A DNA stretch of 41,919 nt, from positions 1-41,919 of the forward strand of contig JAUHYW010000085.1 in NCBI GenBank assembly GCA_030426085.1, given 5' to 3'. The stretch is from a bacterium (GTDB lineage Bacteria > Myxococcota_A > Bradymonadia > UBA7976 > UBA1532). Below, in pieces: positions 1-7,656 of the stretch; positions within the stretch are counted from its first letter, which is position 1, and the number at the start of each line of letters is the position of its first letter. A model generated the notes under the pieces. The model saw nothing but the letters and a program-made list of their open reading frames with translations. It was not told where the DNA came from and made no database searches. A program made the position numbers and the translations under genes.

Positions 1-1
1 C

Positions 2-172
2 CGGGACGGCGGCACCGACGACTTCGGGGTCATCCCCGGCGGCGACGTCGGCCCCGGCGAAGAGCCGGGCGACGGCGAAGGCTGCGCCTGCGACGCCGGC
101 GATGGCGGCCCGGCCGGCCTCGTCTGGCTGCTCGGCCTCGGCCTCCTCGGCCTGCGCCGCCGGCGGCGGTAG
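2..172 (+). CDS. C-terminal end of a MYXO-CTERM-like secreted protein (partial)
   Basis: Only the last 56 codons are in the window; the gene starts to the left. The visible part is a Gly/Asp/Glu-rich linker, then a Cys pair (GCACDAG), a short hydrophobic helix (LVWLLGLGLLGL) and a terminal run of arginines. That is the layout of MYXO-CTERM/GlyGly-CTERM sorting signals, which anchor or sort exported proteins at the envelope of myxobacteria. Nothing can be said of the catalytic or binding part. It ends 18 nt before the next gene on the same strand, so the two may be co-transcribed. Confidence 0.75.
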   Translation, partial: RDGGTDDFGVIPGGDVGPGEEPGDGEGCACDAGDGGPAGLVWLLGLGLLGLRRRRR

Positions 173-190
173 CGCCGGAGCCTGCCCACC

Positions 191-1324
191 GTGGATCCGA
201 TCGACGCGGCGGTGACCGCCGCCGAATCCCGCCTCGACGCTGGCGACCCGCTCGGCGCGGCCCGGTGCATCGAACAGTTCGAGCAGGCTCGCGGCCGCCA
301 TGAGCGGCTCGCGCGGGTCTGGTCCCGGCTGCTGCCCGCGGTGGGCAACCCCAAGATCCTCGAGCGCCAGATCCGGGCCCTGGCGGCCGAGTGGCCCCGT
401 CACCCGATCATCGCCATGAGCCTGGCCGAGGCCGGCACCCGCTGGCGCGACCCCTGGCCGTTCGAGGCCGGGCCCGATCGGACGGCGGCCCTGGCGGTGG
501 ACGTGATCGATCGCTGCATCGCCGACGGTCGGCTCGACCCGCGGTGGGTCGCGCCGCTGCACCTCGCTCGGGGGCGGGCGCTGGCCCGGGTCGGCCCGGC
601 GGCCGAAGACGAGGCCCTCGGGGCGTTCGAGGTGGCGCTGAGCGCCGCGCCGGATGACGCGGTCGGCTGGGCCGATCTGGCCCGGCTGCATCAGATCCGA
701 CGGCGGTGGGCCAAGGGGCTGGCGGCGGCTCGGCAGGCGCTGGAGCACGCGCCGGACCTGCGCCCGGCCCGGTGGACGGCGGCGACCTGCGCCACGGCCA
801 TAGGCGACGCCGAGGCCGCCGATCTGTGGCGGGCGCTGGATCACCTGCCGGCCGGGTTCGACGACGGGGGGCGCCCTCGGGTCGAAGGTCTGCCGGCGGT
901 CGAGGTGGTGATCGGCCCCGGGCTGCCCGGTGGCGGACCCGAGGTGGTCGAGGCGGTCTGGGTCCACCCCACCAGCCCGGTGCACGGGCGCGTCGCCTCG
1001 CCGACCGTGCTCGATCTGCCCGCGGACTTCGATGACGTGCTGCTGTGGGATCCGGTGCCCCGCGGCTTCCGCCCGGTCGGTGACGCCGAGGTGCCCTGCT
1101 TCACCGCGCTGGCGGTGCTGGGGGCGGGCGGGGCCGAGACGTGGCGGGTCGCCGGCGAGGCGCGCGGGGCCTCCTGGCCCGAGGGCTGGCGGCTCTACCC
1201 GTTCGATGGGCGGGTGCGCGGCCCGGCGCCCGCGGTCGGATCGGGCAAGCTGATCACGCCCCGGGGCGCCCGCCGGACCGCAGTGCAGGCCGCCGTCGAG
1301 CGGGCCGGGCTGCGGTTGATCTGA
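191..1324 (+). CDS. TPR-like protein of unknown function
   Basis: A 377-residue protein starting at a GTG, with CCGGAG about 10 nt upstream. I do not recognise the family as a whole. The first 220 residues are helical and Ala/Leu/Arg-rich, with spaced TPR-like segments (for example APDDAVGWADLARLHQ near residue 155), so a protein-protein interaction scaffold is likely. The C-terminal third is rich in Val, Gly and Pro and looks globular and beta-rich. No signal peptide or membrane segment is visible, so it is probably cytoplasmic. It follows the MYXO-CTERM gene and converges on glnS, from which it is separated by 26 nt. Function is unknown. Confidence 0.7.
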   Translation: MDPIDAAVTAAESRLDAGDPLGAARCIEQFEQARGRHERLARVWSRLLPAVGNPKILERQIRALAAEWPRHPIIAMSLAEAGTRWRDPWPFEAGPDRTAALAVDVIDRCIADGRLDPRWVAPLHLARGRALARVGPAAEDEALGAFEVALSAAPDDAVGWADLARLHQIRRRWAKGLAAARQALEHAPDLRPARWTAATCATAIGDAEAADLWRALDHLPAGFDDGGRPRVEGLPAVEVVIGPGLPGGGPEVVEAVWVHPTSPVHGRVASPTVLDLPADFDDVLLWDPVPRGFRPVGDAEVPCFTALAVLGAGGAETWRVAGEARGASWPEGWRLYPFDGRVRGPAPAVGSGKLITPRGARRTAVQAAVERAGLRLI

Positions 1325-1326
1325 AT

Positions 1327-1347
1327 CGGGCGCGAGCGGATCGCCCG
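1327..1347. terminator. Hairpin between convergent genes
   Basis: CGGGCG (1327-1332) pairs with CGCCCG (1342-1347) across a 9-nt loop, exactly between the stop codons of the TPR-like gene and glnS. There is no T-run on either strand, so it is at best a weak or Rho-assisted bidirectional terminator. Confidence 0.3.
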
Positions 1348-1350
1348 CCG

Positions 1351-3690
1351 TCAGCTCTCGAGCGCCGCTTTCAGCAGCGCCCGGGTGGTCTGGGGGTCGG
1401 CCCGGCCGCCGCTCTCCCGCATCACCTGGCCGATGAAGAACCCGATGAGGCTGGCTTTGCCTCCGCGGTACTGCGCTGCCTGCTGGGGGTGCCCCTCGAT
1501 CACCGTTCGCACGATGCGCCGCAGCGCCGCCTCGTCGTCCAGCTTGCGCAGGCCGCGGTCGTCGACGATGGCCTCCGCCCGGCCGCCCTCGGTCATCAGG
1601 ACGCCCAGGACCTCCTTGGCCGCGGTGCTCGAGACGACGTCTTCGTCGGCCAGCCGGGCGAGGTGCCCCAGCTCGGCCCCGTCGAACGGGAGATCGGCCG
1701 CCTCGCGGTCGCCCAGCTCTCCGATGAGCACGTTGACCGCCCACTTGGCCACCGACGCCGGGTCGTCGTAGGCCGCGATCGCCGCCTCGAAGAGATCGGA
1801 GAGCGCCCGGTCGCCGGTCAGCACGTCGGCGTCGTCTTCGCCGAGGCCCAGCGCGTCGGCGTAGCGGTCGTAGCGCGCGCTCAGCGTCGGGTCCTCCGCC
1901 CGGATCGAGGCCCGGATCTGGGCCGGGGTGCGCTTCGAGGGGCGGCTGTCGGACTTGCGCCCGCCCTCGGCGGCCGCCTCGCTGCTCTCGGGCGCGGAGG
2001 CGGCCTCGGCCTCCTCCCGCTTCTTCGCCCAGCTGTCGCGCAGGGGGATGATCCGGTTGAAGACGAGCCGCTCACCGCACCCGTCGACCGGGTCGCGCCA
2101 GAAGTAGCCCTGCCGCTCGAACTGGTAGCGCGTGGCCGGGTCGTCTTCGAGCACGCTGGGCTCGACCAGCGCCCCGTCGGCGAGCACCAGCGAGTCGGGG
2201 TTGAGGTCGTCGAGCCACTCGCCGTCGGTGCCGGGGAAGGGCACCGCGAACAGCCGGTCGTAGAGCCGCGCGGTGCACTCGACCGCGTGATCGGCCGAGA
2301 CCCAGTGCAGGGTGCCCCGGACCTTGCGCCCGTCGGGCGACGCGCCGCCCCGGCTCTCGGGGTCGTAGGTGCACTCCAGCCGGACCACCGCCCCGTCCGC
2401 GTCGCGCACCACCCGCTCGCAGGTGATGTAGTACGCGTAACGCAGCCGCACCTCGCGGCCCGGCGCCAGCCGGTAGTAGCCCTTGGGCGGGTCTTCGGAG
2501 AAGTCGCTGCGCTCGATGAACAGCCGCCGCCCGAACGGCACCGGGCGGGTGCCCTCTCGGGGCACGTCGTGCGGCCAGTAGGGCGCGTCGAACGACTCCT
2601 CCTCGCCCTCGGGGTAGTTGGTGATCACGACCTCGAGCGGGTCGAGCACCGCCATCACCCGCGGGGCGCGGGTGTTGAGCGCGTCCCGGATCTCGTAGTC
2701 GAGGCGCTCGATGTCGATGACCGTGTTGTTCTTGGTCACCCCCACCGCCTCGGCGAAGTTCACCAGGGCCTCGGGCGGGATGCCGCCTCGGCGCATGCCG
2801 GCCACGGTGGGCATGCGGGGGTCGTCCCAGCCGTCGACCCGCTTCTCCTCGACGAGCTGCTTCAGCCAGCGCTTGCTGAGCACGGTATAGGTCATCGCCA
2901 GCCGGGCGAACTCGTACTGGTGCGAGACGTGCTCCACCGGCGCGTGGGCCAGGACCCAGTCGTACAGCTCGCGGTTGTTCTCGAACTCGAGGGTGCAGAT
3001 CGAGTGGGTGATGCCCTCGATCGAGTCCGACAGGCAGTGGGCGTAGTCGTACATCGGGTAGATCGACCACTCTTCGCCGGTGCGGGGGTGGGGCGCGTTG
3101 CGGATGCGGTACAGCAGCGGGTCCCGCATCAGCATGTTGGGCGAGGTCATGTCGATCTTCGCCCGCAGGGTGTACGCCCCATCGGGGAACTCGCCCCGCC
3201 GCATGCCGTCGAGCAGCTTCAGGCTCTCCTCGGGCGGCCGGTCCCGGTCGGGGCTGGCGGTGCCCGGCTCGGTCAGGCTGCCCCGGGTGGCCCGGATCTC
3301 GTCCACGCTCAGGCTGCACACGTACGCCTTGCCGGCGCGCACGAGGTGCTGCGCGTAGGCGTACATCTTCTCGAAGTAGTCCGAGGCGTGGAAGAAGGCG
3401 TCGCCCCAGTCGAAGCCGAGCCAGCGGATGTCCTCGGCGATGGCCCGGGCGAACTTCTCGTCTTCGACCAGCGGGTTGGTGTCGTCCATGCGCAGATGGC
3501 ACACCCCGCCGGGGTAGTCCCGGGCGATGCCGAAGTTGAGGCAGATCGACTTGGCGTGGCCGATGTGCAGGAAGCCGTTGGGCTCCGGCGGGAAGCGGGT
3601 CACCGGGTGCGGGTAGCGGCCGGCCGCCAGATCGGCGTCGATGATCGCCCGGATGAAGTTGCTGCGGGATGATTCGGGTGCGTCGGACAC
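1351..3690 (-). CDS. glnS: Glutaminyl-tRNA synthetase with C-terminal YqeY domain
   Basis: Charges tRNA-Gln with glutamine using ATP in the cytoplasm. The class I core shows the PPEPNGFLHIGHAKS signature (HIGH at residues 42-45) and a KMSKS-type VLSKR near residue 270, followed by the anticodon-binding beta-barrels. After about residue 557 there is an Ala/Glu/Ser-rich linker, then a roughly 175-residue helical domain of the GatB/YqeY type ending in PQTTRALLKAALES. A YqeY tail on GlnRS is known from Deinococcus, where it helps tRNA binding; most bacterial GlnRS of about 550 residues lack it. I chose the GTG at 3690 (779 residues) because TTGGAGG lies 6-7 nt upstream and the protein then begins VSDAPESSRSNFI, as GlnRS does; a longer start at 3759 adds an unlikely leader. 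Having GlnRS suggests direct charging rather than the transamidation route. Confidence 0.95.
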   Translation of the reverse strand: MSDAPESSRSNFIRAIIDADLAAGRYPHPVTRFPPEPNGFLHIGHAKSICLNFGIARDYPGGVCHLRMDDTNPLVEDEKFARAIAEDIRWLGFDWGDAFFHASDYFEKMYAYAQHLVRAGKAYVCSLSVDEIRATRGSLTEPGTASPDRDRPPEESLKLLDGMRRGEFPDGAYTLRAKIDMTSPNMLMRDPLLYRIRNAPHPRTGEEWSIYPMYDYAHCLSDSIEGITHSICTLEFENNRELYDWVLAHAPVEHVSHQYEFARLAMTYTVLSKRWLKQLVEEKRVDGWDDPRMPTVAGMRRGGIPPEALVNFAEAVGVTKNNTVIDIERLDYEIRDALNTRAPRVMAVLDPLEVVITNYPEGEEESFDAPYWPHDVPREGTRPVPFGRRLFIERSDFSEDPPKGYYRLAPGREVRLRYAYYITCERVVRDADGAVVRLECTYDPESRGGASPDGRKVRGTLHWVSADHAVECTARLYDRLFAVPFPGTDGEWLDDLNPDSLVLADGALVEPSVLEDDPATRYQFERQGYFWRDPVDGCGERLVFNRIIPLRDSWAKKREEAEAASAPESSEAAAEGGRKSDSRPSKRTPAQIRASIRAEDPTLSARYDRYADALGLGEDDADVLTGDRALSDLFEAAIAAYDDPASVAKWAVNVLIGELGDREAADLPFDGAELGHLARLADEDVVSSTAAKEVLGVLMTEGGRAEAIVDDRGLRKLDDEAALRRIVRTVIEGHPQQAAQYRGGKASLIGFFIGQVMRESGGRADPQTTRALLKAALES

Positions 3691-3786
3691 GGCGGCCTCC
3701 AAGAAGAAGGCGCCATCTTGCGGTGTGCGGGGGCCGGCCGCAAGCCGGCCCGCCCCCATGGGGACCGGCGCGGCCCGGCGATCGGG

Positions 3787-5589
3787 TCAGGGGCGTCGAC
3801 GCAGGCAGAGGGCGAGCAGCAGCAGGCCGAACAGGCCGCCCTCGGTGCCGTGCCCCGGCGCTGCCCGACAGCCGTCGTCACCGGCCGTGCCGCCCGGCCC
3901 GGCGTCGGGGGTCCCTGGGGGCACGCCGACGTCGGGATCGATCCCCCCGTCGGGCTCCGGCTCGGGGTCGGGCGCAGCGTCGGGGTCGGGGCCGGCGTCG
4001 GGCTCCGGGTCGCCGGCGTCGGGGTCGGGGCCGGCGTCGGGCTCCGGGTCGGGGCCGGCGTCGGGGTCGGGCTCCGGATCGGGCGTGGCGTCGGGTTCGG
4101 GCTCGGGATCCATGTCCGGCGACTCGGCCGCGTCCGGGTCCAGCAGCCCCTCGTCGGGCGGCTGGGGCCCGCTCGAATCGAACGGCACCTCGGCGTCGAG
4201 CGGCGGCTCCATCTCCATGTCCGGCTCGGGGTCGGGCACCCCGATATCCGGCTCGGGATCGGGCACCCCGACATCCGGCTCGGGGTCCGGCTCGGGGTCC
4301 GGCTCGGGGTCCGGATCGGGCAGGGGCCCGTCCCCGGCGGGGTTGGTGCCGGCGAGCACCTCGTCGCCGTCCGACACCCCGTCGCCGTCGGTGTCTTCGA
4401 CCTCGGGGTCGCTGCCGTAGCGCGCTTCGGTCACGTCGGGCAGCCCGTCGGCGTCCCCGTCGGTCTCCCGGAAGATGCACACCAGCCCGCTGCCCCGATC
4501 GGCCCCGAAGGGCGACGCCTCGACGAGCAGCGCGATCACCGGGTTGCCGAAGGGGTCGAAGTCGAGCCCGATGTGACGATAGTTGTGGCGCTGGCCGCCG
4601 GCGCCGTGCTCCTCGAGGTAGACGTGGTTCGACCGGTCGGGCAGCTCGGTGTACAGCCGCAGGCCGTCGTAGGCGCCGAAGATGGCGTTGCGTCGGCGCT
4701 CGCGGGTGACGAGCGTGATCCGCCCGTCGTCGGCGAGCCGCATCGCGTTCGAGCCGCCCACTTCGTCCAGTTCGAAGGTCATCGTGATCAGCTCACCCGG
4801 GATCCCGGTCGTCAGCATCATGCCGCCGTCGCTGGCCTCGGGGTTCTGCACCCCGTGCATCACGAAGACCCCGCCCGCGCCGTCATCGACCACCTGGGGC
4901 GAGACCCCCGCCGCCTCGACCTGAACCGCCACGTCGGTCATCCAGCCACCGCCCGCCTGCTGCCAGCTCACCCGCAGATCGCCGGTGCCGCCGTCCCGGT
5001 GCGCCGCCACCAGCCGGCCATCGACCCGGGTGATGGCGACCGCGTGCCCCGGGTCGACGCCCCCGTCGTCGACCAGCGACGTGCGCCACTCGTCCAGCCC
5101 CACCCGGCGGGCGTCGAGCAACTCGCCATCCCCCCGAAAGATCACCCCCGGCGTGTCGCCGTCGAGGTACACCCGGCAGGCGTCGCCGACCTGATCACCC
5201 TCCGCCACCTGCTCCCGGATCCAAGCGCCGCGCTCGAGGTGGGCCACCATGAATACGTCCTGGCGGGCGTCCCGGTAGCAGACGTAGGGCACCCCGTCGA
5301 TCAGGCGCAGGTCGGTGTGCTCCACCTCGTCGACCGCCAGCAGGCTGATGAACTGGGCGATGTCCGACGAGCGGGCATCGCCGAGGGGCGTGACGGTGGT
5401 GTAGGTCAGGTTGCCCAGCACCCGATACAGCCGGCTGAGGTGCGCCACCCCCAGGTCGTCCACGGCGAGGGAGAGGCCGGCGCCTGCGTCATTGTCCGGC
5501 AGACAGGTTCGGACCAGCTCGGCTCGGGCCGGCGCGGCGCACACCAGCCCCAGCGCCACCAGCAGGGCGCACACACATCGGCAACTCAT
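3787..5589 (-). CDS. Secreted Asp/Pro/Glu-repeat protein with MYXO-CTERM-like tail
   Basis: A 600-residue exported protein. It starts MSCRCVCALLVALGLVCAAPARA, a signal peptide with an AxA cleavage site, preceded by GGGGGA. The body, about residues 30-400, is beta-rich and repetitive (segments such as GVAHLSRLYR, GVPYVCYRD and DGRLVAAHRDGG), like a beta-propeller that reads out serial values. Near residues 405-440 a thrombospondin-type-3-like calcium motif appears (DTDGDGVSDGDE). A long PDPEPD spacer follows, and it ends in a Cys, a hydrophobic helix GGLFGLLLLALCL and RRRP, a MYXO-CTERM-like sorting tail. It is therefore expected at the cell surface or outer membrane. The substrate is unknown. 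It is divergent from the aminotransferase gene, and a terminator-like hairpin sits in its leader. Confidence 0.85.
   Translation of the reverse strand: MSCRCVCALLVALGLVCAAPARAELVRTCLPDNDAGAGLSLAVDDLGVAHLSRLYRVLGNLTYTTVTPLGDARSSDIAQFISLLAVDEVEHTDLRLIDGVPYVCYRDARQDVFMVAHLERGAWIREQVAEGDQVGDACRVYLDGDTPGVIFRGDGELLDARRVGLDEWRTSLVDDGGVDPGHAVAITRVDGRLVAAHRDGGTGDLRVSWQQAGGGWMTDVAVQVEAAGVSPQVVDDGAGGVFVMHGVQNPEASDGGMMLTTGIPGELITMTFELDEVGGSNAMRLADDGRITLVTRERRRNAIFGAYDGLRLYTELPDRSNHVYLEEHGAGGQRHNYRHIGLDFDPFGNPVIALLVEASPFGADRGSGLVCIFRETDGDADGLPDVTEARYGSDPEVEDTDGDGVSDGDEVLAGTNPAGDGPLPDPDPEPDPEPDPEPDVGVPDPEPDIGVPDPEPDMEMEPPLDAEVPFDSSGPQPPDEGLLDPDAAESPDMDPEPEPDATPDPEPDPDAGPDPEPDAGPDPDAGDPEPDAGPDPDAAPDPEPEPDGGIDPDVGVPPGTPDAGPGGTAGDDGCRAAPGHGTEGGLFGLLLLALCLRRRP
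3945..4325 (-). repeat. In-gene DPEP-coding repeats
   Basis: The codons of the PDPEPD spacer form short direct repeats. Examples are three tandem 12-bp units of GGCTCGGGGTCC near 4278-4316 and two ~30-bp copies encoding PDPEPDIGV/PDPEPDVGV near 4235-4280. Unit lengths are multiples of 3, so copy-number slippage would keep the frame and change only spacer length. Confidence 0.75.
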
Positions 5590-5645
5590 TCGGATCCCCC
5601 CGGCACTCTCTGTTCGGGGGCAGCATCTCACCGACCCCGCGTATG

Positions 5646-5673
5646 AAAAAAGGGGCGCACCCCGCAGCCCCTT
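5646..5673 (-). terminator. Terminator-like hairpin in the leader of the secreted protein gene
   Basis: Read leftwards, AAGGGGC (5673-5667) and GCCCCTT (5656-5650) form a 7-bp stem with a 10-nt loop, and a run of six Ts (5651-5646) overlaps its 3' edge. This is an intrinsic-terminator shape, but it lies 57 nt upstream of the minus-strand start at 5589 rather than after a gene. It may be an attenuator, or it may stop antisense transcription out of the aminotransferase region. Confidence 0.5.
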
Positions 5674-5725
5674 GCCCGACCCGAGGGGGCCGGCCAAGAT
5701 GAGCGGCCATCGCCCTGGAGACCGC

Positions 5726-6907
5726 ATGCCCCGCTTCCCCCGGATCGACCCCAGCACCGCCGCTCTGCCCGGCTCGCTCTTCTCGAAGCTGGGCCACAAG
5801 CTCGCCGCCTGGACCGGAGAACTGTACCCCCTGCACATCGGCGACACCTGGATGGAGCCGCCCCCGGGCTGCCGGATGGAGGATCTGACGGTCGCCGAGT
5901 ACCCCGGGCTGCACCGGTACACCACCGTGCACGGGTATCGGCCACTGCTCGAGGCCATCACCGAGCGGGTCGGGCGGCTCCAGGGCGTACCCACCGAGCC
6001 GGAGCAGGTGCTGGTCACCGCCGGGGCCACCGGCGGCCTCTCGGCGCTGATCCGCACCCTGTGCAGCCCGGGGGACGAGGTGCTGCTGATCGCGCCGTTC
6101 TGGCCGCTCATGCGCTCGGCGACCCTGGCGATGGGCGGCACGCCGGTGCCGGTGCCGTTCTTCGAGCAGGCCCACGACCCGCGGAGCGCGGTCGAGGCGG
6201 TCGAGGCGATGCGCACCGAGCGCACGGTCGCCATCTGCTGGAACACGCCGCACAACCCCACCGGGCGGGTCATCCCGCCGGCGTGGTTGGAGGCGCTCGC
6301 CGTTTGGGCGCGTAAACACGACCTGTGGGTCATCGCCGACGAAGTCTACGAGCACTACCGGTGGGGCGGGGCGCACGTCTACGGCCGCAGCCTGGCGCCC
6401 GAGCGGACCTTCTCGGCCCACTCGTTCAGCAAAGCCTACGGCATGACCGGCAACCGCTGCGGCTACCTCGTGGGGCCCGAGGCGGTCATGACCGCGGTCC
6501 GCCGGGTGACCACCAACACCGTCTACTGCGCCCCCCGGGCGAGTCAGATCGCCGCGCTGCGGGCGCTGGAGGGGCCGGGCGACCGCTGGGCGGCCGAGGC
6601 GGCGGCGCGCTACGCCGAGCTGGGCAGCGACGCCGCCGCCCGCCTCGGGGTCGAGCCGCCTCGGGGCAGCACCTTCCTCTTCCTCGACGTCGCCTCGGCC
6701 CTCGACGAGCGGGGCCTGGACGGGCTGCTCTTCGACCTCGCCGACGAGGGGGTCTTCGTCGCGCCGGGGCTCGCCTTCGGGCCCTACCCCCACCACATCC
6801 GGGTGTGCTTCACCGCCGCCGAGCCGGCCATCGTGCGCCGGGGGATCGACCGCCTCGCCCGGCGCCTCGCCGGCCGGGACGACGCCCCGACCGGCGAGGC
6901 GCGGTGA
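5726..6907 (+). CDS. PLP-dependent class I/II aminotransferase
   Basis: A 393-residue fold-type I aminotransferase that moves an amino group between an amino acid and a 2-oxoacid in the cytoplasm. Key features are the PLP lysine in SFSKAYGMTGNR (about residue 236), the phosphate/pyridine-binding NTPHNPTGRV (about 173-182), the cofactor aspartate in IADEVYEHY (about 205), and the late IRVCFTA segment carrying the carboxylate-binding arginine. The donor cannot be told from sequence; aspartate, aromatic or branched-chain substrates are all possible in this superfamily. The start at ATG 5726 has CTGGAG 5 nt upstream; an in-frame ATG at 5699 is a possible alternative. No pathway partner is adjacent. 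Confidence 0.9.
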   Translation: MPRFPRIDPSTAALPGSLFSKLGHKLAAWTGELYPLHIGDTWMEPPPGCRMEDLTVAEYPGLHRYTTVHGYRPLLEAITERVGRLQGVPTEPEQVLVTAGATGGLSALIRTLCSPGDEVLLIAPFWPLMRSATLAMGGTPVPVPFFEQAHDPRSAVEAVEAMRTERTVAICWNTPHNPTGRVIPPAWLEALAVWARKHDLWVIADEVYEHYRWGGAHVYGRSLAPERTFSAHSFSKAYGMTGNRCGYLVGPEAVMTAVRRVTTNTVYCAPRASQIAALRALEGPGDRWAAEAAARYAELGSDAAARLGVEPPRGSTFLFLDVASALDERGLDGLLFDLADEGVFVAPGLAFGPYPHHIRVCFTAAEPAIVRRGIDRLARRLAGRDDAPTGEAR

Positions 6908-6954
6908 TCCCGATGATCGGCAGGCGGCGCCGCCGGGGCATTTGCACCGGATCC

Positions 6955-6963
6955 TGGTAGAAT
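6955..6963 (+). promoter_or_regulatory. Extended -10 promoter candidate
   Basis: TGGTAGAAT is a TGnTATAAT-type extended -10 element, 28 nt before the start of the DUF4351-like gene, in an otherwise GC-rich gap. No good -35 lies at the normal distance; the TTGCAC just upstream is only 10 nt away. Confidence 0.4.
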
Positions 6964-6990
6964 CCGGGACGCTCTGCCGGATGGGACGAC

Positions 6991-7497
6991 ATGATGGACA
7001 ACGACCGTGCGCGGGTCATCGTCGAGGCGCTCGAGGCGCTCGACGTCGGGGTCTGGCGCCAGACCCGATACGCCAACGACACCGGGACCTGCTTGTGGTG
7101 CCGGGACAAGACCCTGGTGATGGTGCCCGACAACGACGGGCAGCCGTGGTACTGCCAGGCGAAGGGGGCCGAGGCCCTCGATGCCCGGCTGAGGCCGATG
7201 GTCGAAGCCCGGCTCGCCGAGGCCGCCGAGCGCGCCGCGCAGGCGGTGACGATCGGCTCGACCCGGCTCTCGTCGGGTCAGGCGGCGCTGCTCGAGATCA
7301 GCGAGCGGCTGCGGGCCGAGGGCTTCGACGAGGCGCTCGTCCGGGCCCGGGCGGTGTTCACCCGCATCATGCGGAGCCGCTTCGGCGAGCTGCCCCCGAT
7401 GGTCGAGCAGCGCATCGCCGCGGCCGACTTCGACCAGCTCGAGCGATGGGGTGAGCGCATCTTCACCCTGCCACGGCCGATTCTCGTCGTGGCCTGA
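6991..7497 (+). CDS. DUF4351-like protein with Cys-containing N-terminus
   Basis: 168 residues, probably cytoplasmic. The C-terminal 50 residues (RIMRSRFGELPPMVEQRIAA then FDQLERWGERI) match the DUF4351 pattern, a short helical module often found at the end of PD-(D/E)XK-type transposase-derived proteins. Here no nuclease domain precedes it. Instead, residues 30-60 hold CLWC followed by WYCQAKG, a partial zinc-ribbon-like arrangement with only three cysteines visible. The central part is Ala/Glu/Arg-rich helix. The start could be either ATG of the ATGATG at 6991. Function is unknown; the DUF4351 assignment is moderately sure. Confidence 0.7.
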   Translation: MMDNDRARVIVEALEALDVGVWRQTRYANDTGTCLWCRDKTLVMVPDNDGQPWYCQAKGAEALDARLRPMVEARLAEAAERAAQAVTIGSTRLSSGQAALLEISERLRAEGFDEALVRARAVFTRIMRSRFGELPPMVEQRIAAADFDQLERWGERIFTLPRPILVVA

Positions 7498-7656
7498 GTG
7501 TCGAACTGAACCCATGCTGGATTTTCCATCCCTCCTGGCTGCCGGCGACGCCTGCATCGCCGCGGTTTATCTGGCGTCTCAACGTCAGTATGAGTTACCA
7601 ATAATCCGGGGTACGGTTGTTTCTCGCCCTTGGTGGTGTCAGGAGGAGTTCAGGAC

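Noticed and set aside
1141-3672. 843-codon open frame on the plus strand, opposite glnS
   Set aside because: High GC keeps antisense frames open; it has no family motifs and is His/Val/Arg/Ala biased, while the minus strand encodes an unmistakable GlnRS.
3718-5646. 642-codon plus-strand frame opposite the secreted DPEP protein
   Set aside because: Gly/Val/Arg repeats simply mirror the DPEP codons; no ribosome site; the minus strand has a signal peptide and sorting tail.
6942-6963. TTGCAC/TAGAAT as a -35/-10 pair
   Set aside because: The spacer is only 10 nt; only the extended -10 is kept.
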